From Verrucomicrobiia bacterium (GTDB lineage Bacteria > Verrucomicrobiota > Verrucomicrobiia > Limisphaerales > UBA11358), in the NCBI GenBank assembly GCA_031290985.1, contig JARLJW010000008.1:1-64000 (forward strand): a stretch of DNA of 64,000 nt. Reading direction: 5' to 3'. Both the position numbers and the translations under genes were made by a program. Shown piece by piece: positions 42,841 through 52,162 of the stretch. The notes below the pieces were generated by a model. The model was not told where the DNA came from. It worked only from the letters and a program-made list of their open reading frames with translations, and searched no databases. The stretch's first letter is position 1, and each line of letters opens with the position of its first letter.

Positions 42841-44523
42841 CTAGTTCGCCGCGCCGGGCTGCTTTTGGAAGGCCGGGATGCTGTGCAATTCGCGGGAGGC
42901 TTCGGTGTTGACCCAGATGTTGAACGCCTCGTTTTCCCGGCCGCGGCGGATCTGGGAAGTGTAGGCGGTGAGTTCCGCGACGCTCTTCGAGGTGTCCACG
43001 GATTCAATCTTTTGCAGATAGAGCACGAAGCCGCCATCGGCGGTCGGCATGAACCGGCTGATATGGCCGGGCGCGGTGCTGAAGGCCGCCTGCTTCAATT
43101 CGCGGGCGTCCGCGTGCTCACCGGCTTCGGGCACCTCGGCGGAGCTCTGCGAGAAGGGCGAAAGGACGACCGGCGTCTGGGCTTCGGCCACGGCGGCTTG
43201 CGCAAAGGTTTTGCCGGCGGCCATCTGCACACTGGCGGTGATGTAGAAGTTCGTGCCGGCCCGATTCGCCAGCGAGAGGGCGGATTGCGTACGGAAGTCC
43301 TGCTCCACGCGCGCCCGGATGTCGACGAACGACGGGGCGGTGCTCGGCAGCTGGTTCCCAAGACCGATCATGTAAACGCCGTCTTCACTACCGATCAAGT
43401 CGGAGAACGGCGAATCCGCATTCAAGGCGAACGCGGTGCGGATCACGCCGGGGGCATTGGCAAATTCATCCGGCTGGGAGCCTTCGGCAAACGGCTCGGA
43501 GAGACGGGAGGTGATGCCAAACTGCTTCGCCAGCGTCGGGATATTTTCGGGCTTGGGCGGGTCCATGGCGTACAGAGCCTTCTTGAACTCATTCGCCTTG
43601 GAGGCGGCCTCGCGGAGAGCACGCTGCCGGATAAGCACCTCACGGATCTTCGCCTTGGCTTCCTCCGGCGTCTTGGCATCCTTGAATTCAGGTGCGGTGG
43701 CATATTGTTTGTAGGCGTTTTCCACGCTCTGGTCAAAGTTGGTCTTGGCCAGCTCGGCTTTGGCCGCGTCTAAATAGTTCGTGACGTTGAACCAGACATA
43801 GTTCACCTGGACGCGGTCCGGCAGACGGTAATACGCCATGTTGTTGGTGAAAAACTGTCCGACCGCCGCCGGGGTGACGGTCACCGCGCCGAGATAGTTG
43901 CTGACGGAGAAGAACACCGCCTGCGCGTGCACCTCACGATGTTCATAATCGTAAAGCAATGCCGCCTCCTGCGGCGTGACCAGGGAGCCGGACAGACCGA
44001 GCGTGAGACGCAATTGTTCAACAATCAACTGCGACCGGATCGAGTGCTCGAAATCCGCCGCGGTATAACCCTTGGGCTTGAGCACGTACTCGAGAAATTT
44101 GTCCATGGGCACAGCCTGACCGGCGGCGCCAACCGCGCGGGACAGCGCCTGGGAATGCAGAATCTGCGACGCGGCGTCCGCCACGGCGTCTTCCGGAATG
44201 ACCACGCCCAAGGCCTTGGCCTTCTGGGCAAACATCAGGTTCAGATAAGTCTGCTGTTCCAACTGGTCCGCGGTGATGTTGTGGTTTCTTTCCGGCCATT
44301 CGCCGGAATTGACGAAGTAAACCAGGTCGAAATCACGCCGGGCCTGGCCGACTTCCTCCGCGCTGAGTTCATGACCGTAGATGGTGCCGTAAGAGCCGCC
44401 GGCACCGCTGCCGCCACGACTGCGTCCCGGGCCGGAGCCCATGAACACAACAAATGAGATGATGGTCAGACCGGCGATCAACCACCAGAGCCATGACGAA
44501 TGTTTGCGAATTGTTCCAATCAT
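42841..44523 (-). CDS. PpiD/SurA-like membrane-anchored periplasmic chaperone
   Basis: A 560-residue protein starting at MIGTIRKHSSWLWWLIAGLTII, where a single membrane helix anchors it to the inner membrane. A SurA-type N-terminal helical domain follows (EEVGQARRDFDLVYF, QLEQQTYLNLMFAQKAKALGVVIPEDAV), and then a long periplasmic region with two parvulin-like segments (near PDRVQVNYVWFN and PSFVDIRARVEQDF, then DGGFVLYLQKIES). The parvulin active site is not clearly conserved, so it may act mainly as a chaperone. This architecture matches PpiD, which helps outer-membrane and secreted proteins fold. Confidence 0.85.
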   Translation of the reverse strand: MIGTIRKHSSWLWWLIAGLTIISFVVFMGSGPGRSRGGSGAGGSYGTIYGHELSAEEVGQARRDFDLVYFVNSGEWPERNHNITADQLEQQTYLNLMFAQKAKALGVVIPEDAVADAASQILHSQALSRAVGAAGQAVPMDKFLEYVLKPKGYTAADFEHSIRSQLIVEQLRLTLGLSGSLVTPQEAALLYDYEHREVHAQAVFFSVSNYLGAVTVTPAAVGQFFTNNMAYYRLPDRVQVNYVWFNVTNYLDAAKAELAKTNFDQSVENAYKQYATAPEFKDAKTPEEAKAKIREVLIRQRALREAASKANEFKKALYAMDPPKPENIPTLAKQFGITSRLSEPFAEGSQPDEFANAPGVIRTAFALNADSPFSDLIGSEDGVYMIGLGNQLPSTAPSFVDIRARVEQDFRTQSALSLANRAGTNFYITASVQMAAGKTFAQAAVAEAQTPVVLSPFSQSSAEVPEAGEHADARELKQAAFSTAPGHISRFMPTADGGFVLYLQKIESVDTSKSVAELTAYTSQIRRGRENEAFNIWVNTEASRELHSIPAFQKQPGAAN

Positions 44524-44693
44524 AGTGAAAAAGTGAACGCCAAGCGTAACGGTCGCGGAGTGACATGGCAAACGTAAAACGACGTGCATTGGGATGGACT
44601 TGTGGGCATGGGAATGATGTGGCCACGGTCACCTCCTGCCCTTTCAGGTTTCCAATCGGTGGCTCCCCACTCACTGACTCGCTAATCCATCTC

Positions 44694-45677
44694 CTATCCC
44701 TTGAGCCACTTCGCCACATCCACCGCCGCGTAGGTGATCAAAATATCCGCCCCCGCCCGGCGCATCGCCAGCAGGCTTTCCAAGGTCACCGCACGTTCAT
44801 CAATCCACCCGTTTGCCGCCGCCGCCTTGATCATGGCGTGTTCGCCGCTGACGGCATAAGCGGCCGTCGGCAGGCCAAATTCCGTTTTCACACGCTGGAT
44901 GATGTCGAGATACGCCAGTGCCGGCTTGACCATCACGATGTCCGCGCCTTCCTGGATATCGAGGGCCACTTCGCGCAGGGCCTCATTCGCGTTCGAGGCG
45001 TCCATCTGATAACTACGGCGGTCGCCGAACTTGGGCGTGGACTCGGCCACTTCGCGGAACGGACCATAAAAGGCGGAGGCAAACTTCGCCGCATAACTCA
45101 TGATCGGCGTGTCGTCAAACCCGACCTTGTCCAGTTCCGCGCGGATGGCGCGAACGCGACCGTCCATCATGTCGCTCGGCGCGACGATGTCCGCGCCCGC
45201 CTCCGCATGGCTGGCGGCGGTGCGGGCGAGCAGTTTCAGCGTCGGGTCATTCAAAATTTTCCCGCCCTGCACAATACCGCAATGCCCGTGCTCCATGTAT
45301 TCGCAGAGGCACACGTCGGTGATGACGAGCAGCGATGGCAGTTCTTTTTTCAACAGCCGTACCACCTGTTGCACGATGCCGTTTTTGGCATAAGCGCCGG
45401 AGGCCTTCGCATCTTTTTTGTCGGGAATGCCGAAAAGCAGCACAGCAGGCACACCCGCCGCATGGGCCGCCGCAGCCTCGCGCACAATTTCATCCGGAGA
45501 GAGTTGAAACACGCCCGGCATGGCCTCGACCGGGCGGCGGAGCTTCCGGCCGCTGCGCGCGAACAGCGGCAGGACGAGCTGGTCAACGTTCAGCTTGGTT
45601 TCAGCCACGAGCCGGCGCAACGCCGACGAGGTCCGCAACCGGCGCGGACGGGAAATTGGAAATCCGGGCAAAGTCAT
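44694..45677 (-). CDS. hemB: Delta-aminolevulinic acid dehydratase (porphobilinogen synthase)
   Basis: Condenses two aminolevulinate molecules to porphobilinogen in haem and corrin biosynthesis. The 327-residue product has the zinc-binding Cys cluster VCLCEYMEHGHCG, the first Schiff-base region SYAAKFASAFYGPFRE and the second, catalytic Lys in MVKPALAYLDII. The N-terminus RRLRTSSALRRLVAET and LVLPLFARSG are typical. The HGHCG pattern marks it as the zinc-type enzyme. It starts 78 bases before the pseudopilin gene, both on the minus strand. Confidence 0.95.
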   Translation of the reverse strand: MTLPGFPISRPRRLRTSSALRRLVAETKLNVDQLVLPLFARSGRKLRRPVEAMPGVFQLSPDEIVREAAAAHAAGVPAVLLFGIPDKKDAKASGAYAKNGIVQQVVRLLKKELPSLLVITDVCLCEYMEHGHCGIVQGGKILNDPTLKLLARTAASHAEAGADIVAPSDMMDGRVRAIRAELDKVGFDDTPIMSYAAKFASAFYGPFREVAESTPKFGDRRSYQMDASNANEALREVALDIQEGADIVMVKPALAYLDIIQRVKTEFGLPTAAYAVSGEHAMIKAAAANGWIDERAVTLESLLAMRRAGADILITYAAVDVAKWLKG

Positions 45678-45699
45678 GGACGTAGTCTAGCGTTTTATC

Positions 45700-45757
45700 C
45701 AGCGCGGGCAAATGGGGAAATTATTCAACCACGGATGGACACAGATAGACACGGATC
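45700..45757. repeat. Dispersed CCACGGATGGACACAG repeat
   Basis: AACCACGGATGGACACAGAT and ACACGGATCAGG are one copy of a repeat family also seen near 13031 as AAACCACGGATGAACCCAAA. It lies in the gap between hemB and the first pseudopilin. Confidence 0.5.
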
Positions 45758-46412
45758 AGGGAAGGATGAAGCGGTTGGTGACGATGCCGGTTTGTTTGAG
45801 CACTTTTTTTAAAACGAAATTGCCCAACATCTCAACACTACCGTCGGCAAAAACAACATTGCCGCTCCGGTGACGATTTATGGTCCAGTTCACAGAAGAA
45901 TCCGCCGTCAGATCAATGAGGCCCGGCCGGATGAGGTGCCCATTAATCTCAAGATTGTCGTCACCAGAAAGCAAGGCACCGGGCAGATTTTTTTTGCCAT
46001 CCAAACCAATAAAGTAGCTGATATTTTTGGCTTTGAAATTAACCGAAAAATTGGTGGCCGCAACCCGGTTGTCATCGGCCGGACAAATCAAGATTTTGGG
46101 CAAAGTCAATTCGTTGGACATAACTTGAAAGATTGCAGCCACGTTTCCGGCTGCAGCCAGCTCCATCACCCCGCCATTGGTTGCAGCTACTTCCATCGGA
46201 AACATTCCGTTGTGGTCATCAGACCATACGTGATAACAAAGACCAATTTGCTTTAGGTTGTTCACGCATGAAATTCGTTGATACTTCCTTTGGGCTGATG
46301 GCTCGGGCCAAGGGTATAAAGATACGAATAAAAAACCCACAACCACGATTACCACCAGTACTTCAACCAGTGTCAGGGCGGCAATCTTCTGATTGGAAAC
46401 ACGCGGCTTCAT
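45756..46412 (-). CDS. Pseudopilin, type II secretion PulG-like
   Basis: A 218-residue pilin-like protein whose prepilin motif ALTLVEVLVVI follows a short basic leader, so it is cleaved and N-methylated by a prepilin peptidase and inserted by its hydrophobic helix. The C-terminal HRSGNVVFADGSVEML fits the H-x-G-xx-xFADG signature of the DUF1559-type pilins abundant in Planctomycetes and Verrucomicrobia. Cys residues in ISCVNNLKQIGLC and ILICPADD fit the family. The role of such orphan pilins is unknown; they are thought to be surface or secretion-linked. No assembly genes lie nearby. Confidence 0.85.
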   Translation of the reverse strand: MKPRVSNQKIAALTLVEVLVVIVVVGFLFVSLYPWPEPSAQRKYQRISCVNNLKQIGLCYHVWSDDHNGMFPMEVAATNGGVMELAAAGNVAAIFQVMSNELTLPKILICPADDNRVAATNFSVNFKAKNISYFIGLDGKKNLPGALLSGDDNLEINGHLIRPGLIDLTADSSVNWTINRHRSGNVVFADGSVEMLGNFVLKKVLKQTGIVTNRFILP

Positions 46413-46438
46413 TTTTCAACTCTGGTCCCCCCGAACAA

Positions 46439-47188
46439 TTAATTGCCCTTTTTCGGCACCGATTTGATAAAAGCCACCAAATCATCCGCCGCCGCCTTCA
46501 ACGCATCGGCGGCGGATGCTTGTTCCGCCCGGCGCATGGTCTCGGTCAGGTCGAGGTCGCCGGGCTGTTTCACTTCCAGCCGTTCACGGCTGATGACGCG
46601 GGTGAACGGCACCAGCCCCGTCCGCACATCCAGCAGCACCACTTCACACGTGCTGTACGCCTTCACCTGGTCCTTGGTGAACATCCGATATTGCGAATAG
46701 GTGTCGCTCCCGACCCGGTACACCAGCAGCAGATCCGCCTGCATCCGCACCGCGGCCTCGCGCAGCACCGGGATGGACATCTGCTTCGGGATCATCAGCG
46801 AAGGCAGCGGCGTCACCTCCGTGATCTGGTCCGATCCCAGCAAAGCCGATGAAAGCGCGTCCACCTGCGTCTGCTGGAGTTTCAGATATTGTTCATCCCG
46901 CCAGTAAAAACTGCCGTAGTATCTCGCGCCAAAGCCTTCGTCTGAAAATTTCATGAGCGCCAGTTTTGCCTTGGCCGGCAGTTCCAGCTTGCTCGAAAGA
47001 ATTTTCGCCACCGCTTCGTCGTTCAAGACCGCCTGGTCGGATGGAAACAGCGAGGTGGTGACCGCTTCCCGGGCGACATAGTCTTGGGAGGCCATCATGG
47101 TCGTCACCCGCCCGCCGGAGGGAGTGTCGCAACCGGAAAGAAAAATTACAGTGAGGGTCGTCAGCGCCGCGAGCAGTGCCGTTTTCAT
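46439..47188 (-). CDS. Hypothetical lipoprotein
   Basis: A 249-residue protein with a clear lipobox (VIFLSGCDTPS), so it is probably attached to the outer or inner membrane. The mature part contains KAKLALMKFSDEGFGARYYGSFYW and ADLLLVYRVGSDTYS, reminiscent of the nucleotide- or sugar-free lipoproteins that carry a GNA1162/CsgG-like fold, though this is a weak impression. The C-terminal region is helical and acidic. It is 27 bases upstream of the pseudopilin on the same strand. Confidence 0.75.
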   Translation of the reverse strand: MKTALLAALTTLTVIFLSGCDTPSGGRVTTMMASQDYVAREAVTTSLFPSDQAVLNDEAVAKILSSKLELPAKAKLALMKFSDEGFGARYYGSFYWRDEQYLKLQQTQVDALSSALLGSDQITEVTPLPSLMIPKQMSIPVLREAAVRMQADLLLVYRVGSDTYSQYRMFTKDQVKAYSTCEVVLLDVRTGLVPFTRVISRERLEVKQPGDLDLTETMRRAEQASAADALKAAADDLVAFIKSVPKKGN

Positions 47189-47316
47189 GGTATCAAGTCT
47201 TTGGGGGTTGGGGATTTCCCGATGTCCGCCCTGACTCTGCTCCCCGCAAAAAACTTTGTCCAGCCAAAGCTGCTCGCCTTTTCAATTCTCCATCGTCACC
47301 TTCCCACCGCCTGCCT

Positions 47317-47868
47317 TCACTGCTGCTTCTTCCGTTTGCGCTGAAAGTCCCAGACGCCGATGGCGATGCAGAACACCGCCAGAAACAGTTCGCCGAGCGG
47401 TTTGATCCGGTTCTGCGTGTAGGATTGCCAGATGGAATAACCGCCGATACAGATGCCCGCGAGGATGTAATACCACCACTTCCATTTATCCTCCTCGGGC
47501 TCGCCGGTATGCGCCTTCAATTCGCGGGTCAGGCGCTGGATGCCGGTTTCCGCCGTCGAAGGCGGCGGCGGGGCTGCAGGGGCCAGCGGGGCGACCGGGG
47601 CTGGTGGCGGTGCCGCTGCGGTCTGCAATCGTGCGGTGCTGACGGGCACGGGTGCGGGCACGGGTGCGGCCGTCAAGGTCGGCGCGGGTCGGGGTGGCGG
47701 CGGTGGCACGGCCTGGCTGCGGGCGAGAATCTCGTTGGCGGCGGCGGTGCCGTCCACACCGCAGACCGGACAGGCAACCCGGGAGGGCATCCGGCCATTG
47801 ACCGGCTCGACATCAAAGGAATATTTCTGGCCGCAGCCGCACACAACTTTGACAGGTATCATAGGCAT
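47317..47868 (-). CDS. Zinc-ribbon, proline-rich membrane protein
   Basis: A 183-residue protein. The N-terminal zinc ribbon has four Cys in VVCGCGQKYSF and VACPVCGVDG. A proline- and alanine-rich linker spans residues about 50-115. Two membrane helices (WWYYILAGICIGGYSIW and LGELFLAVFCIAIGVWDF) form the C-terminus, which ends in a basic tail KRKKQQ. Similar modular proteins are common in this phylum. No function is known. The start may be at 47868 or two codons later. Confidence 0.7.
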   Translation of the reverse strand: MPMIPVKVVCGCGQKYSFDVEPVNGRMPSRVACPVCGVDGTAAANEILARSQAVPPPPPRPAPTLTAAPVPAPVPVSTARLQTAAAPPPAPVAPLAPAAPPPPSTAETGIQRLTRELKAHTGEPEEDKWKWWYYILAGICIGGYSIWQSYTQNRIKPLGELFLAVFCIAIGVWDFQRKRKKQQ

Positions 47869-48107
47869 GTGATCAGGCCGACGCAGACTTCGGGCGTCAG
47901 CGGGTTGTCTCCGGTTTCAGGCTTCGACTTTGCTCCGGGCCGGGGAATTTGTCCAGCAAAAGCTGGCCGGCCACCGCAGGCGACGGTGGATGGACGCCAA
48001 AATATGTTTGAACTTCCCAAATCCAAGGTGAGCCGTTTCCGGTGGCACATACGAAATTATCTCCGGCTGAATCATTAAGTTTCAGCCATTGGCGAAAGGA
48101 TACCACA

Positions 48108-48563
48108 ATGAAAATAAATACGACACTTCTGGCCGCGCAACCTTTTCTGAAAGGCTTGTCCAAACAACAGTTGGAAGTGTTGTCCGACAACGCCATGCTC
48201 GTGGAATTTCCGGTCGGCCGCCTCATCTTCGAAGAGGGTCTCGATGCCCACCGCTTTTATGTCATCCTCGAAGGCAGCGTGGCCCTCGAATCCGCCAACG
48301 GTTCCGCCGAGAGCGACCTCATCCAGACCATTTCGGCCGGTGATGTGCTGGGCTGGTCCTGGCTGTTCCCGCCATACAAATGGAATTTTAATGCGCGCGC
48401 GCTGGCGCCGACCAAGGCGATCATCTTCTTCGCCCCGACCCTCCGCGAATTGTGCGAACGCGACCACGATCTTGGTTACGAGCTCTTGAAGCGCGTGTCG
48501 CAGGTGGTCATCAGCCGGCTACAATCCACGCGGCTGCAATCCTTGAAGCGCGTGTTGAAATGA
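48108..48563 (+). CDS. Cyclic nucleotide-binding domain protein without HTH
   Basis: A 151-residue protein starting at MKINTTLLAAQPFLKGL, after AAAGGA; the longer track frame starts inside the upstream gap. It is a single Crp-like cNMP-binding domain: LEFPVGRLIFEEGLDAHRFYVILEGSVAL-like beta roll, then ISAGDVLGWSWLFPPYKWNFNARA. The phosphate-binding cassette is degenerate, since Arg-Thr-Ala-type residues are replaced by GWSW. No DNA-binding region follows, so it is not a transcription factor by itself. This GWSWLF group is often found as a stand-alone sensor protein. Confidence 0.85.
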   Translation: MKINTTLLAAQPFLKGLSKQQLEVLSDNAMLVEFPVGRLIFEEGLDAHRFYVILEGSVALESANGSAESDLIQTISAGDVLGWSWLFPPYKWNFNARALAPTKAIIFFAPTLRELCERDHDLGYELLKRVSQVVISRLQSTRLQSLKRVLK

Positions 48564-48640
48564 CCTGATGCCGCCGGGCTTTGACCCGCCGGCGTCAGAA
48601 TGCGGCTTGCTTCCTGTCCGGGGCGACTTATTTTGCCGCC

Positions 48641-49270
48641 ATGCGGATTTTGAAGACCTTGGGCGTGCTGGCGCTGATTTTTTTTATCTTCGCCACCGGC
48701 GTGTGGCTGGGCTTCCGGCTGCTGCAGACGCTGCATGGCGGCCCGCACATGGAAAACACCGTCACCGTGGTGCAACAGGTGCAGGCGTTGGCCGACCTCG
48801 TGACGGTGAAGTATGTCATGCAAAAAGTGGTCATCGAGACCGCACCGCCGGACACCACCTTGGGCCAGTTTTTGCAGGGGGAAAACCGCCTGCTCCTCCT
48901 CGCCCAAGGCAACGTCAAGGCCGGCATCAACCTCAAGCGGCTGCAGCCGGAGGACGTGAGAATATCCGGCCGGAAAATCATCATCCATCTGCCCCCGGCG
49001 GAAATCACCGATGCGTACCTGGATGAACAACAGACCAAGGTGATTGACTGGCAGCGCGGTTTTCTGCGCAAATTTGACAAGGACTTGGAGACCACGGCGC
49101 GGCAAGAGGCGGTGGATGACATCCGCCGGTCAGCCCGGAACGCGGGGATTTTGCGCGACGCCGATGAACGGGCGCGGCTGGAACTGGCGGTGTTTTTGAA
49201 CCGGGCGGGTTACGAACAGGTGGAATTCACGGGACACATTGAAGCGGCACCGCTGGAACTTCCGCGGTGA
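48641..49270 (+). CDS. DUF4230 domain membrane protein
   Basis: A 209-residue protein with an N-terminal membrane helix (LKTLGVLALIFFIFATGVWLGF). The rest is a DUF4230 domain: ALADLVTVKYVMQKVVI, then LLLLAQGNVKAGINLKRLQP, IIIHLPPAEITDAYLDEQ and the helical ARQEAVDDIRRSARNAGIL. Function of DUF4230 is unknown; it is predicted to lie outside the cytoplasm. The track's longer start at 48581 would add a Arg-rich leader and is discarded. It follows the cNMP-binding gene by 77 bases. Confidence 0.88.
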   Translation: MRILKTLGVLALIFFIFATGVWLGFRLLQTLHGGPHMENTVTVVQQVQALADLVTVKYVMQKVVIETAPPDTTLGQFLQGENRLLLLAQGNVKAGINLKRLQPEDVRISGRKIIIHLPPAEITDAYLDEQQTKVIDWQRGFLRKFDKDLETTARQEAVDDIRRSARNAGILRDADERARLELAVFLNRAGYEQVEFTGHIEAAPLELPR

Positions 49271-49611
49271 CGGTGCCCATTTTCTGGCTGGCGTGTCTAA
49301 TTTTCACCGTCTGCGGCACCTCGGCAAAGCCCCGGACCATCAGACGGCGGCGCGGCTGATGCACCCGCTGGGCGCGCGGCGGCACCCCAATAGACGCCAG
49401 TTGAAACGAGGACGCCAATTGGAACGATGCCATCCGCAGGTTCATCGTTGCGGCGGTTGCCGGGCTCGGCACGAAACTTTGATTGTGAAATTTTCTGGCC
49501 ACGCAGGTTTACCCGCAACTCGTGTGCCAGAAAAACTAGCTTGATCGGAAGAAAAACCGCCGTTTGCAAAAATTTCCCAATGTCATTTCCGACCGGCATT
49601 GATTGCCGGGT
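49271..49611. other. 340-base convergent gap
   Basis: No gene is supported; the short plus ORF 49239-49544 lacks any family feature. The only clear structure is the inverted repeat at 49491. Confidence 0.5.
49491..49534. terminator. Possible bidirectional terminator
   Basis: TTTTCTGGCCACG and CGTGTGCCAGAAAA form an inverted repeat with one bulge around a 17-base loop, flanked by T and A runs. It sits between the convergent DUF4230 and response-regulator genes. Confidence 0.45.
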
Positions 49612-50265
49612 TCAGTCATTTTCAGCGCCGGGATTTTCCCATTCCGGATAGACCGCTGGCGGGAGCTGCCCGCGCCGGATGAGTTCCTGCAGATCACGGA
49701 TGATCGTGCGCCGGGCGACCTTGAACTCCCGCGCGAGGGCGGAGATGTTGGGCCGTTCGCTGGACGGGCTTAAGCGCGCCAGAATCTCGTTCTGCCGCGC
49801 CAGCCGGTCGGTGGAACGGCTCAACAGCTCGGGCGCATCAATGCGCCGTGACCGTTCCAACGCTTCAAACTGCCGGATGATCTCAGTATCGGCACATTCC
49901 TGCAGCGCGGTCGCCACCGTGCGCCTCAGTTCGCGGATGTCCACCGGCTTGGGCAGGCAGTAATGCGCCCGGCGCGGCCCCTGCAACGCGGCCATCTGCT
50001 GCCGCACTTCCAGCGCCCCGGAAACGATGATGACCGGCACATGCGGCAGCAATTCCTTGAATTCCGGCAAAAAATCCAGCCCGCGCTCGCCGCCCTCGAG
50101 CACATGATCCAGCACCAGTGCATCGGGCTGGATCTGCGGCAGCAGCGCCAGCGCGGCGCTGCCGGTCTTCACGCGGGTGAGCCGGCAATGGCCCAGCGCC
50201 TCCTCGTAGATCTCATATTGCAGGTCGTCGTCCTCGATGATAAGCAGATGTGGTTTTGGGTTCAT
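49612..50265 (-). CDS. Two-component response regulator with C-terminal helix-turn-helix
   Basis: A 217-residue regulator. The receiver domain has the acidic cluster IIEDDD (11-14), phosphoacceptor Asp53 in LVLDHVLEGGERG, the Ser/Thr switch in VIIVSGA and the Lys in YCLPKPVD. The C-terminal segment ISALAREFKVARRTIIRDLQ (about 172-191) is a helix-turn-helix of the DeoR or Crp-like kind. It starts inside the kinase stop codon (four-base overlap), so it is the cognate partner. Its targets may include the divergently read pseudopilin and giant protein genes, which is inference only. Confidence 0.9.
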   Translation of the reverse strand: MNPKPHLLIIEDDDLQYEIYEEALGHCRLTRVKTGSAALALLPQIQPDALVLDHVLEGGERGLDFLPEFKELLPHVPVIIVSGALEVRQQMAALQGPRRAHYCLPKPVDIRELRRTVATALQECADTEIIRQFEALERSRRIDAPELLSRSTDRLARQNEILARLSPSSERPNISALAREFKVARRTIIRDLQELIRRGQLPPAVYPEWENPGAEND

Positions 50266-52052
50266 GGCTTTACCGGAAGGATCAGGGTGAACGTGCTACC
50301 CGCGCCGGGTTCCGATTCCACGCCCAGGCCGGCCCCCATTTTCCTGGCGAGTTCATAGACCATCGAAAGGCCCAGGCCGGTGCCGCGGCGCGCCGACAGG
50401 TTTTTGGTCGTGAAAAACGGCTCAAAGATCCGTGCGCGGATCTCCGGGGTGATGCCCGTGCCGTGGTCGTGCACGGAGGCCAGGATGAAACGCGCCGCCG
50501 CGGCGGGCGGCAGCACCAGTTCCGCCGGCAAACTTTCCACCAGCCGGGTGCGGATCTCGATCTGCTTTCGCCCGGTCATCGCCTCGTTGGCGTTGAAGAT
50601 GAAGTTGAGCAGGATCTGCTGGACAAAATCACGCGGCACGGAGACCGCCGGCAGGTTTTCGCCGGGTTGAAACTGGACATCTGCCTCGTGCAGGAAGCGG
50701 TCGCCGAGCAGCCGGCGGGTGTCGGCCACCACGGCGTTGAGGTCGCACGGCGCGGCCGGCGCGTCATTGCTGCGGCTGAAGCCCAGCATCGCGTCCACCA
50801 CTTCCGCCCCTTGTTGCACCACCGTCTGGATGCGCCCGGTGCGGGCGCGAATCTTGTCCGGGTCGGCCAGGTTGTCCTCGATGATCTGCGCCGAGCCCTT
50901 GATGATGGACAGGATGTTGTTGAAGTCATGCGCGATGCCGGCGGCCAGCGTGCCCAGCGCGTTCATCTTCTGGCTGTGCAGCAGTTCGCGGTTCGCCAGC
51001 TCGAGCTGGCGTGTGCGCTCGGCCACCAAGCGCTCAACCGCGGAATGGCTCTGCTGCAACTGGCGATGGCGGTTCAACGCCAGCGCGGCAAAGAACACCG
51101 AAACCACCAGCGCCAGCCCCAGCACCGCGACCAGCCGCGATTCGCGATACCACGGCACCACCACCGTGAAATCCGTTTCCGCGGGGATGGTTTCCACATT
51201 CCCATTGCGGTCCATCGAACGCACTTGGAACACGTGCCGGCCCAGCCCCAGCCCGGAAAACGCCACGGGCACCGCCGGTTGAAACGATGACCACGCACGT
51301 TCGTCCAGCCGGTAGGAAAATAGCAGGTCGCCCGGCGCGGTTTGATCCAAGTGGTCGCGCCCCTGAAAACGCAGCGTAATAACCGAATCCTCCTGCACGC
51401 TTGCACGGTTGAACCCGGTGGCCAGGATTTCCGACCGGGGCGCATCCGTGTCGGCATCCGGCTCATAGCGGCTCCAGCCTTGGTCGGTTTCGGCAAAGAC
51501 CGCGCCGGCTCCATCCTCCTGCACGGATAATACTTCGTCCGCCGGGAGGCCGTCCGCGCTGGAGTTCATGAGCCACGCGCCCCGCGTGAACCGGAGCAGT
51601 CCACGCGCGGTCGCCACCCACAGCGTGCCATCGCGGGTCGTGGTCAGCGAATGGATCCGCCCCGGCGCATCGCGCGTCGCCAGCCAGTCGCGCCCGTCAA
51701 ATTCCCAGATGCGGTCCGGGGTGGCGCACCAGACGCGGCCATCCGCCGCCCCGGCGAATCCGACCGCTTCTTCCGGACCGATTTGATTCGTGGAAGCGAA
51801 CACCCGCCATTGGCCGCGATGACGCCACGCAACGTGATTGCCGCCGCCCAGCCAGACATCGCCCGCCGGGTTGGTGAAGGAAACCTGCCAGACGGCGACG
51901 CCGGCGATTTCCGGCGGCACGGCAAAATTGGTGGTGGCCGCCGGCGGCGGGCGCGGCGGCGCGGGCTGCCAGATCTTCTCCGGCAACGCGGGTGCGGCCC
52001 AAGCCGGCAACCCGAGCAGCACGGCGCACAAGAGCACGGCGCGTGGATTCAT
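50262..52052 (-). CDS. Sensor histidine kinase with propeller-type sensor region
   Basis: A 596-residue kinase starting at MNPRAVLLCAVLLGL, a signal-like helix. The periplasmic region (about 20-300) contains two-component-propeller-like repeats (VWLGGGNHVAWRH, GRVWCATPDRIWEFDG, GTLWVATARGLLRF) and a Y_Y_Y-type beta domain (LLFSYRLDERAWSSF, GLGRHVFQVRSMDRNGN). A second membrane helix (LVAVLGLALVVSVFFAALAL) leads to a dimerisation domain with His375 in GIAHDFNNILS and an ATPase domain (NFIFNANEAM, HDHGTGI, GTGLGLSMVYELA). Such hybrid-sensor-like receptors usually detect polysaccharide fragments in Bacteroidetes and Verrucomicrobia. There is no fused receiver; the next gene supplies it. Confidence 0.9.
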   Translation of the reverse strand: MNPRAVLLCAVLLGLPAWAAPALPEKIWQPAPPRPPPAATTNFAVPPEIAGVAVWQVSFTNPAGDVWLGGGNHVAWRHRGQWRVFASTNQIGPEEAVGFAGAADGRVWCATPDRIWEFDGRDWLATRDAPGRIHSLTTTRDGTLWVATARGLLRFTRGAWLMNSSADGLPADEVLSVQEDGAGAVFAETDQGWSRYEPDADTDAPRSEILATGFNRASVQEDSVITLRFQGRDHLDQTAPGDLLFSYRLDERAWSSFQPAVPVAFSGLGLGRHVFQVRSMDRNGNVETIPAETDFTVVVPWYRESRLVAVLGLALVVSVFFAALALNRHRQLQQSHSAVERLVAERTRQLELANRELLHSQKMNALGTLAAGIAHDFNNILSIIKGSAQIIEDNLADPDKIRARTGRIQTVVQQGAEVVDAMLGFSRSNDAPAAPCDLNAVVADTRRLLGDRFLHEADVQFQPGENLPAVSVPRDFVQQILLNFIFNANEAMTGRKQIEIRTRLVESLPAELVLPPAAAARFILASVHDHGTGITPEIRARIFEPFFTTKNLSARRGTGLGLSMVYELARKMGAGLGVESEPGAGSTFTLILPVKP

Positions 52053-52162
52053 CCGTCGCGAGTATTCCATCCTCGCCCGCACCTGTGCAACCAAAAGGAC
52101 GGGTGTGCGTCGAGACGCACAGTTTGCATTATCAGGCGGCGGGATAAACTTTAGACCGACTG

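Noticed and set aside
49239-49544. 101-residue plus ORF after the DUF4230 gene
   Set aside because: Overlaps the DUF4230 gene end and lacks features; non-coding convergent gap is more likely.
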